A stretch of 49,419 nucleotides of DNA from Lentibacillus cibarius (GTDB lineage Bacteria; Bacillota; Bacilli; Bacillales; Amphibacillaceae): the NCBI RefSeq assembly GCF_005887555.1, contig NZ_VCIA01000002.1, positions 1-49,419 of the forward strand. The letters are read 5' to 3'. This document shows, piece after piece, positions 42,613 through 49,419 of this stretch; position 1 is the stretch's first letter; each line of letters starts with the position of its first letter. The position numbers and the translations under genes are program-made. The notes beneath the pieces are model-generated. The model was not told the DNA's origin, searched no databases, and saw only the letters and a list, made by a program, of their open reading frames with translations.

Positions 42613-42909
42613 TTAAGAGTTCATAAAATGCTTTAACTCTTGATAAAAGGTCTCCCGGGTTCCGGCTAAAATAACAACAATTAATTCCCCTGTGTCATTT
42701 TCAGCGATCCGATAGGCCAACCGATACTGTGTTCCTTTGTATGGAATATTGTAAGAATAAATACCGGCTAAATCCCCTGTCTTTGGTTCTCCGACATAAG
42801 GATTTAGCCGGATATGATGAATCGCTTCGTCAAATTGTTTTTTAAGTGGTTTTTCTTTGAGTTTTTTAAAGTAGCGTTTGGCTGGATTCAAGTACGCAAC
42901 AGGTAACAT
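42613..42909 (-). CDS. RelE/ParE-type toxin, third TA pair copy A (second pass)
   Basis: Identical to 15989-16285. Confidence 0.85.
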   Translation of the reverse strand: MLPVAYLNPAKRYFKKLKEKPLKKQFDEAIHHIRLNPYVGEPKTGDLAGIYSYNIPYKGTQYRLAYRIAENDTGELIVVILAGTRETFYQELKHFMNS

Positions 42910-42914
42910 GAAGG

Positions 42915-43322
42915 TCACTCCCTTACATCACCAAATAGGGATTCTGTTTCTTCGTCACCTGTTCCTGTAAACTGTTGAGCAACCTCATCTGCCTCAGTTA
43001 TTAAAGATTCAACAGCAGGACGAATTTGAGCTTTTCGCTTTTGAAAGCATTTCAAAAGCTGTTCTCCTTCGTATCCCTCTTGAATAAGATCCTTTAAAAT
43101 TTCCTGGGAGAAATCAGCGTCTGTTGGTGCCGGGCGCAATACAATTTCATCACCACGCAACTCGCAAATAAGGGATTCCGTCATTCCTAATTTCTCATAA
43201 AAACGCTTAGGAATCGTGATTTGTCGTTTTTCAGACACACTAATCTGTTTCGCCCCAGATGGTTGAGGTCTCATCATAGTCTCTCCTTCACTTTTTCGAA
43301 TTGCATCTGCCTTTATAACCAT
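42915..43322 (-). CDS. AbrB-family antitoxin, third TA pair copy A (second pass)
   Basis: Identical to 16291-16698. Confidence 0.85.
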   Translation of the reverse strand: MVIKADAIRKSEGETMMRPQPSGAKQISVSEKRQITIPKRFYEKLGMTESLICELRGDEIVLRPAPTDADFSQEILKDLIQEGYEGEQLLKCFQKRKAQIRPAVESLITEADEVAQQFTGTGDEETESLFGDVRE

Positions 43323-43481
43323 AGTATGCCACTCCTTTGCAGAAAGATACACATTTCTTTGTTCTTTGTTTTATTTTATCATGAGATAGTAGAAAATAAA
43401 AAGATATTGACATCTATTCCCAACTTGATAGGATAAAGATATATAATATTTTATTAGTTGCTTATTTAGCAGAATTCATCA

Positions 43482-44289
43482 CACCTTCACTTTAGAAGGA
43501 GATTCGATCTAAGTATCCTTTGGTTTAAGGATGAGTTTTCCATTAACTCTTGTTTTAAGGGAGAAGATGGATCGACGGCAATGGCAACACCGTCACAAAA
43601 GCCGCGTTTGCGCCTTGGGCTAATAATCTAAGGGTCGTTGAAACAGGCAAAGGTTTGATTTAAAAATTTAGAAGTGGCGTGTGTCGTTTTTAAATGTATG
43701 TGCTATTTTTGGCTGGTAACGTGCAACAAACCGCCAGTAACCACCAGGGTTGATAGTGCCAAAAAGAGAATGATTCAAAAGCAATCGAGCGTCTAACGAC
43801 GGTCGATATTTTTATGCTTAAAAGACAATTAAAAAGGCGAACACGTAAAGCAAGGACGCTACTCAGCCCGTCGTTGCTCATTTTGTGTTCCAAACAGGAA
43901 AGGGAGGTTCATTTAAAAAGGAGAGAGGCTGATTAACATAGATTGTTTCGCTGTGTTGCTCTTGGGTTGGGAAGAGCAACATGGTAAGTGGCAAATGAGC
44001 TGGCCTGCCAGCTACATGCACCCGCATGATATTTGTCATTGGTACAGGGCAGCATGCCCACTCGCAAGAGAACGTACCAGCAGATCACTCATCGTTAATT
44101 TCATATTTGCTAAGCTGCAACATTTTGTTGATGCGGAAGGCGGCGGTCTCTTTGCCGGGATTTATTTTAAATAAATCCCGGCAAAGAGACCGCCGCCGGA
44201 CACCTCAGCTGAAAACGAACACGCCAAGCGTTACACCGATTTCCGTTTTTGAGGAGATGCTGAGGACAACGTTATTTGCAGACGTCCGA
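43482..44289 (+). ncRNA. Structured leader B (second pass)
   Basis: Identical to 16858-17665, including the 59-nt palindrome (44139-44197). Confidence 0.65.
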
Positions 44290-44321
44290 GGTATGTCCAT
44301 TTTGCAAAAGGAGGAGTTTAG

Positions 44322-45266
44322 ATGGCGAAAGGAAAATCACCAATTCAAGCACAGGCTGACAAGTTATTTAAGCATACAAGGTCAGGATCCTACGGAACAC
44401 GTGCCAGATATCAGGGCAGCTGCAAGCAATTTTTACAGTTTGTTCATGAGGAATTTAAGATGAAGAACTTACGCAACCTTCAGGATAAACATGTCGTGGC
44501 CTTTATCCATGCAAGACAGGATGCAGGGATAACAACCAAGACGATCAAGAACGATCTGGGGGCAATACGGTATCTCCATGACATGGTTCCTAATGCCAAA
44601 CATGAACTGACTTCTAATGATGAACTGGAAAGGCAACATGGGATTGAACTTGAAACAGAAGCAAAAGGCGACCGTTCCTGGACAAACGAAGAATACAACA
44701 ATATGTATGCTTTTGCTGATGAGCAAAGCAAAGAAGGTGGGGCTGAACAACGGACAGCTTGTGATGTACGGGATACGTTTGTTTTAAGTCGTACCATGGG
44801 ATTGCGTGTGGCTGAGGCTGTGGCTATGCACCGTTCACAAGCTGAAAACGCACTCCGGACTGGCGTTTATCAAGTAAAAAATGAAGCAAAAAACGGTAAG
44901 CACCGCCAAGTGCCCCTTTCTTCGGAAGCGAGGGAAATGCTGACCGAGCGACTGCAATCTGTCGAGCGTGGTGAAAAGATCTTTGTGCAACCGACAGAAA
45001 AAACGCATCGCGCGATTAACCGAATCGAAAAATATCTTGGGCGTCACCGTAATAAATTCGAGACACAGGAAGGCCGAGAAAGGCGTTCCCATGAAGGTGG
45101 CTATAACAGACTCACTTTTCATGGCCTGCGTTATAATTATGTACAGGATCGGCTGAACTGGGAAATGTTGCATGGACGAAACTTTCGGCATGCAGCAAAA
45201 ATCATCACGAAAGAAGTCGGGCATAACCGACTGGAAGTTATTAATGTTTATTTGGGTAAAAAATGA
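44322..45266 (+). CDS. Tyrosine recombinase B (second pass), 314 aa
   Basis: Identical to 17698-18642. Confidence 0.9.
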   Translation: MAKGKSPIQAQADKLFKHTRSGSYGTRARYQGSCKQFLQFVHEEFKMKNLRNLQDKHVVAFIHARQDAGITTKTIKNDLGAIRYLHDMVPNAKHELTSNDELERQHGIELETEAKGDRSWTNEEYNNMYAFADEQSKEGGAEQRTACDVRDTFVLSRTMGLRVAEAVAMHRSQAENALRTGVYQVKNEAKNGKHRQVPLSSEAREMLTERLQSVERGEKIFVQPTEKTHRAINRIEKYLGRHRNKFETQEGRERRSHEGGYNRLTFHGLRYNYVQDRLNWEMLHGRNFRHAAKIITKEVGHNRLEVINVYLGKK

Positions 45267-45311
45267 TGTTTCTGTCTATGTTGAGAAGTTTTTAAATTAA
45301 GGAGATAGTAT

Positions 45312-45501
45312 CGCGCACGCGCGCATATTTATTATCTTTTAAAGATTTTATTATATTAATTATATTGTCTCCATCTTTAATGTTGACATATCAGGGATCA
45401 TAGCGATTTATTAAAACTTTTTGTCGGGTTTATTAAAACTTTTTGTCGGGTTTATTAAAACTTAGTTTAAATAAAGTTGCATTTGTAAAAGACAAAAAGT
45501 T
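45312..45501 (+). repeat. Replication origin B (second pass)
   Basis: Same as 18688-18877; iterons at 45407 and 45429. Confidence 0.85.
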
Positions 45502-45532
45502 ATAATTCAAAAATAGGAGGGGGACTCTCTTT

Positions 45533-46526
45533 ATGAAAAATAATAAGGAACAAACAATTGACTATGAATCTAGTATTAGGAAAAGTAATGAGCTTTCGAT
45601 GGCTAAGTTGAATCATGGGCTAACATTGAATCAAATGCAGTTGTTGGCTTATGCAATTTATTCAACCCAAAAAGATAGTAAAAGGAATATTTTCAACAAG
45701 GCTAGTTTTGAACAAAAGTTTGGTCTTGGTGAGTATCGAACAGAACATGCGAATGAAGATACTAAAAAGCTATATGAATTAGGATTTGCAACAGTAAACT
45801 TAGAAGAAGATGAATTTGACTACTTAAGAGTTTTCCAACGTATTACATATAAAAAAGGAATATTCTCTTTTAAGTGGGCTGATGATATGCTCCCTCATAT
45901 TTTAGAATTAAAAGATAATTATGTGATGACAGATTTATCTATTGCAGCTAAATTTAAAAGTAGCTTTTCCTGGACATTATACGAATATTTGAAAGCGCAT
46001 TATGGTTATTGGCATAAGGAATTGTCAAAAAAATCTCTTATGCGACTTTTCGGTATTGAAAATGTTAAAAGTTATCAAAGCAATACATCATTGTTAAAAA
46101 CTAAAGCGCTTAATTTAGCAATTGATGAAATCAATCAATATACAGAATTTGAAGTTTGGTATAAAAGAAATAAAATCCGGACGAAAGATAACGGGATTTC
46201 AAATACATTGGTCTACCGGAAAGCGTAAAGCGGGTGCTACAGATAAACAATTAACGTTATTGCGTGAAATCAATGATGAAGTTGAGAGAAAGATGTTTGA
46301 TTACCTCGCTTTAGAAAACTCAAAAAGTCGGGACATGGCTAGAAGATACATCATTAGGATTAAGGAAATAGACCGACAGGTAAATGAAAAATTAACATCA
46401 AAACAAGCAAATGTATTTATTCAGGAAGCAAAAGAATTATATAGGTGTTTGCAGGATCTCCTTGAAAATGACGGACAGGAAAGAGACACATCCATCTATT
46501 TTAACTGGCTGGAAGATGAGGAATGA
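45533..46526 (+). pseudogene. Rep B, second pass, frameshifted by one extra A
   Basis: Identical to 18909-19901 except for an additional A in an A run near 46164, which gives 231-aa and 134-aa frames. The first pass is intact. It lies in the error-prone last 3.3 kb, so it is probably an artefact. Confidence 0.85.
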
Positions 46527-46806
46527 GTGAATACATACAAAAAGTGTATATCGTTATTGCTGTTTTTAACTCTTTGAATTAAACAGTAATTGGAAGATAA
46601 ATCTATCTTTAAGATAGTACCAATAGCTTTAAACTATTTAAGAGCCTTTGCTGGATGTTTTTTACGTTAGATGATATAACGTCATCAAAGAAATTAAAAG
46701 CGCTCACAAATGCATTAAAATGATTTTTTGACGCATTTATAATCAGTTGAACGGTTTTAAAAAGAAACGGCTTTTTTAGTCCTAAAAAGAGTGAACGGCA
46801 AAGAAA

Positions 46807-46896
46807 AATCACTCGAGTTAAACGAGAGTGCCCATTTACACGCAGTGGTTAAACTGCTGTATGAAATGGGGGTTTCCTGCAGGGGCTTTAAAGTTA
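46807..46896 (+). repeat. Repeat R2b (second pass)
   Basis: Identical to 20182-20271. Confidence 0.6.
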
Positions 46897-47088
46897 GAAG
46901 AACATAAGGGAAAATTGATATCACCAAAGGTAATATACTAGGCAAAGCCTCCCTTGTATCACAACTAATTCTTAAAGTGATAATTCGAACCGAAAATGTA
47001 ATAGTTAAAGCAGGGCTGTGTGTCGACTTTATTCCATTTCAGTAGGAAGTTTATCAGCCGGTACAGAAATGCCCTCAGATCATTTAAA

Positions 47089-48768
47089 CCTGAATTATTC
47101 ACAAAAACACTCTGGTATAGCTTAACCCCTTGATTGTCAGGTTGTTTGACCAAATCATATATTCATCTAATAAATGAAAAAGAACCCCTTTTTCTGTTAC
47201 AGTTAAAGTACCAACAGAAACCAACAGAAAGGGGTTCTTATATTGGCTACTTTACCGCAAATAACGCTTGATTTCAACCGTCAAATTAAATTGTCGCATG
47301 ATGGGGGTGACCTGTCATCGGATACCGGTGAATTCCTGTTTCGGGAATTTGACGAAACTATTGGTTTCACCCGGACATTGGCGAAATATCTGGTGCTGAA
47401 CGACGAAAGACACTACCATATTCATGCCAATCAGGACTTATTGCGTCAAAAAATCTACCAGATCATTGCCGGATACGATGGCGATGATGCCGCCGATCAA
47501 CTGACAAATGATCCTGTCCTGACACAAATTATTGGGACGAAAGCTCTGGCTTCTCAGCCTAGTCTGTCACGCTTTCTTGAACGATTTGATGCCAACTCGA
47601 TTGATCAACTGAATCAGGCCAATCAGGACCTGTTGGACAGGGTGCACCGATACAGGGCGTCCGATGCCCTGATCCTGGACTTGGATTCCACCCACGCTGA
47701 TACCTACGGTAATCAGGAAGCAGCGAATTACAACACCCATTATGGAACCGTTGGGTTCCATCCTTTGGTGGCTTTTGACGGGATCACAGGTGACTTTGTG
47801 AAAGCAGATCTACGTCCGGGCAGTGTCTATACGTCCAATGGGGTGGTTGATTTTATCGAACCTGTTATACAGCACTATAATAACGTGTTTCCGACAACCA
47901 CACCGTTCCTGCGCGGTGACAGCGGTTTTGCCGTTCCAGCCCTGTATGAGCTGTGTGAACGTGAATCCGTGTTTTACGTGATTCGTTTGAAAGCCAACCC
48001 TGCTTTGAAGCGCATTGCAGCCGAACTTCATCCCAATACGACACCAGCCGATGCCACGCAAACCGAGTGCTATTATGAGACCATACACTATCAGGCTGGG
48101 TCCTGGTCCCAACCAAGAAAAGTGGTCATCCAATCCATTCGTCCGGCAGGTGAATTGCTTTTCACGCATGGGTTTTTGTCACGAACTTGGGTGACACATT
48201 TCACCTGAAACGATTGTCCAGTCCTACAAGCAAAGAGGGACAATGGAAAACTATATCAAGGAAGCAAAAAATGGCTTTTATATGGATCGTATGAGCAGTC
48301 ATGACTTTCAAGTCAACCAGGTTAGAATGATGTTGAGCCTGTTGGCCTATAATTTAACCAATTGGCTGCGCACGCTTTGCTTCCCCGATGGTCACCAGAA
48401 CATGCAGATCCAGACCATTCGCACAAAGTTGATCAAGGTAGCCAGCAAGCTGGTTCGATCGGGACGATCGTTTTACTTCAAACTGGCTTCCAGCTTTGTC
48501 TATCCGAAACTTTTTGGCAGGTGCTGCAACGAATACAGGCTATGAAGCCGACATAAGACGGTAAAAATATAGTGTAAAAATATAGGTCATTTTTTAAAGC
48601 CCAAGCCCAGACACAGGAGACGTATGTCCAAAATCGGCAGTAAGCTGATGATATCGCCATGTTTTAGTTGCTTTGGTTCTATTTTCACGATTTTGGAATC
48701 CAAGAACGCTGGTGCAGCGTTCAATTTACCATAATGGCGTTTTAGTTTTGAGCTGTGAATAATTCAGG
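47089..48768 (+). mobile_element. IS1380-family element (second pass)
   Basis: Same element as 20464-22146, about three bases shorter through homopolymer losses. Confidence 0.85.
47243..48556 (+). pseudogene. IS1380-family transposase, second pass, frameshifted
   Basis: Same as the intact 438-aa gene at 20618-21934, but single T losses near 48174, 48203 and 48514 break the frame into 321-aa, 100-aa and shorter parts. Probably sequencing error near the contig end. Confidence 0.88.
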
Positions 48769-48835
48769 TTATAGACATCGCATCCTAAACTGTCTAGAAT
48801 TATTATGAGAACTACATCATAAGGTGGGGTTATAA

Positions 48836-49066
48836 TTGGAAAAATATATTGCAGCAATATTTACATGCTCAGGACTAATAATTATTGCTTTGTCTGGCAT
48901 CGGAAAAATTCTTATGGTTGGCTTGCCAGATTTTTATCCAGCTCATGAAACAAGTAGCTATATCCCATTAATTACATTCATAGTTGGGATTATGATTTTA
49001 CTTATTGGACTATCGTTCTATATAAAGAAAGTTTTATTCTATGACTTATCTAAAAACAATAATTAA
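48836..49066 (+). CDS. Small membrane protein, 76 aa (second pass)
   Basis: Identical to 22214-22444. Confidence 0.6.
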   Translation: MEKYIAAIFTCSGLIIIALSGIGKILMVGLPDFYPAHETSSYIPLITFIVGIMILLIGLSFYIKKVLFYDLSKNNN

Positions 49067-49105
49067 CATGAATGGAGAAGTATCTCGGCCGTCACAGAGA
49101 TATAT

Positions 49106-49224
49106 GCAAGACATAGAAAGGTGGAGAAAGAGGGCCATGAATGATCGTGACCATAACGGGATTTACCTTTCATGGCTTGCGTTATAACTATCTGCAGGAT
49201 TGGATTAACCGCGAAATGCTAGGG
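49106..49224 (+). pseudogene. Recombinase relic (second pass)
   Basis: Same as 22484-22602, with the TFHGLRYNYLQ segment. Confidence 0.7.
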
Positions 49225-49238
49225 AAAACTTGGGTATC

Positions 49239-49395
49239 TTTGCCCAACGCCCCTAAAAGGTGTATTTCAGAATATTTAAACTCACATTGAACCTTGTCAA
49301 AATGGCTGCACCTCTTTTGCAGTACTTCAAATGAATTATGTTGTGTATTTGAAACATAAAAAGCTAGATTTAAAGCATGTTTCACAAAGTGTACG
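49239..49395 (+). repeat. Left arm of the Xer-flanking inverted repeat (second pass)
   Basis: Same as 22617-22773 minus one A near 49330; the window ends shortly after, before the Xer-like gene. Confidence 0.65.
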
Positions 49396-49419
49396 TTTAT
49401 AAACGGATTCATTCCTGCC

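Overview
The window looks like one circular plasmid of about 26.62 kb read almost twice (about 1.86 times), not 49.4 kb of unique DNA. Position 1 matches position 26608. From there the same genes, insertion sequences and intergenic DNA recur in the same order at an offset of 26,607-26,625 until the window stops at the equivalent of about 22,798. The two passes differ mainly by single-base gains or losses, usually in homopolymers and concentrated in the first 2.4 kb and last 3.3 kb, as expected when an assembler over-runs a circle with thin end coverage. Genes broken at the edges are intact in the other pass. I annotate both passes; the fuller text is normally on the first-pass or intact copy.

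The host is probably a low-to-moderate GC Bacillota, most likely Bacillaceae (a Virgibacillus/Lentibacillus/Oceanobacillus-like halotolerant group is my guess). Shine-Dalgarno sites are strong GGAGG types, TTG and GTG starts are common, and there are Rep_3-type Rep proteins, SigO/RsoA- and YvrJ-like genes, a DUF3967-type protein and IS3, ISLre2 and IS1380 family elements. No chromosomal housekeeping gene is present.

The 26.6 kb circle looks like a fusion of two related replicons. Replicon A (one round at 26215-38074) has a roughly 800-nt structured non-coding leader, a 317-aa tyrosine recombinase, iterons, Rep A, an IS3 element split by an ISLre2 element, a MerR-like/DUF3967 regulator and a sigma-factor-controlled accessory module. 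Replicon B (about 11451-22924) has a Xer-like recombinase, a HTH gene, MazEF and two AbrB/RelE-type toxin-antitoxin pairs, a secreted protein, a second leader, a second recombinase, different iterons, Rep B and an IS1380 element. Diverged second copies of the Xer-like gene, the AbrB/RelE pair and the HTH gene (22925-25539) complete the circle. An identical 30-bp imperfect inverted repeat lies just upstream of both Xer-like genes, in direct orientation; exchange between them would give two circles, each with one Rep.

The most interesting region is 7939-11057 (again at 34563-37681). A SigO-like sigma factor and an RsoA-like partner face a leftward array of a 30-aa ORF, a YvrJ-like membrane protein, an 82-aa protein, a decayed amidase, a tRNA-Cys with encoded CCA, a 58-aa six-cysteine peptide and a ten-cysteine phospholipase A2-like protein. 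Four transcription starts in this block, including one in front of the sigma gene, share GGTT and TCTTTA elements at exactly the same spacing. I read it as a self-activating regulon producing and perhaps releasing cysteine-rich secreted or toxic products, with a dedicated tRNA-Cys.
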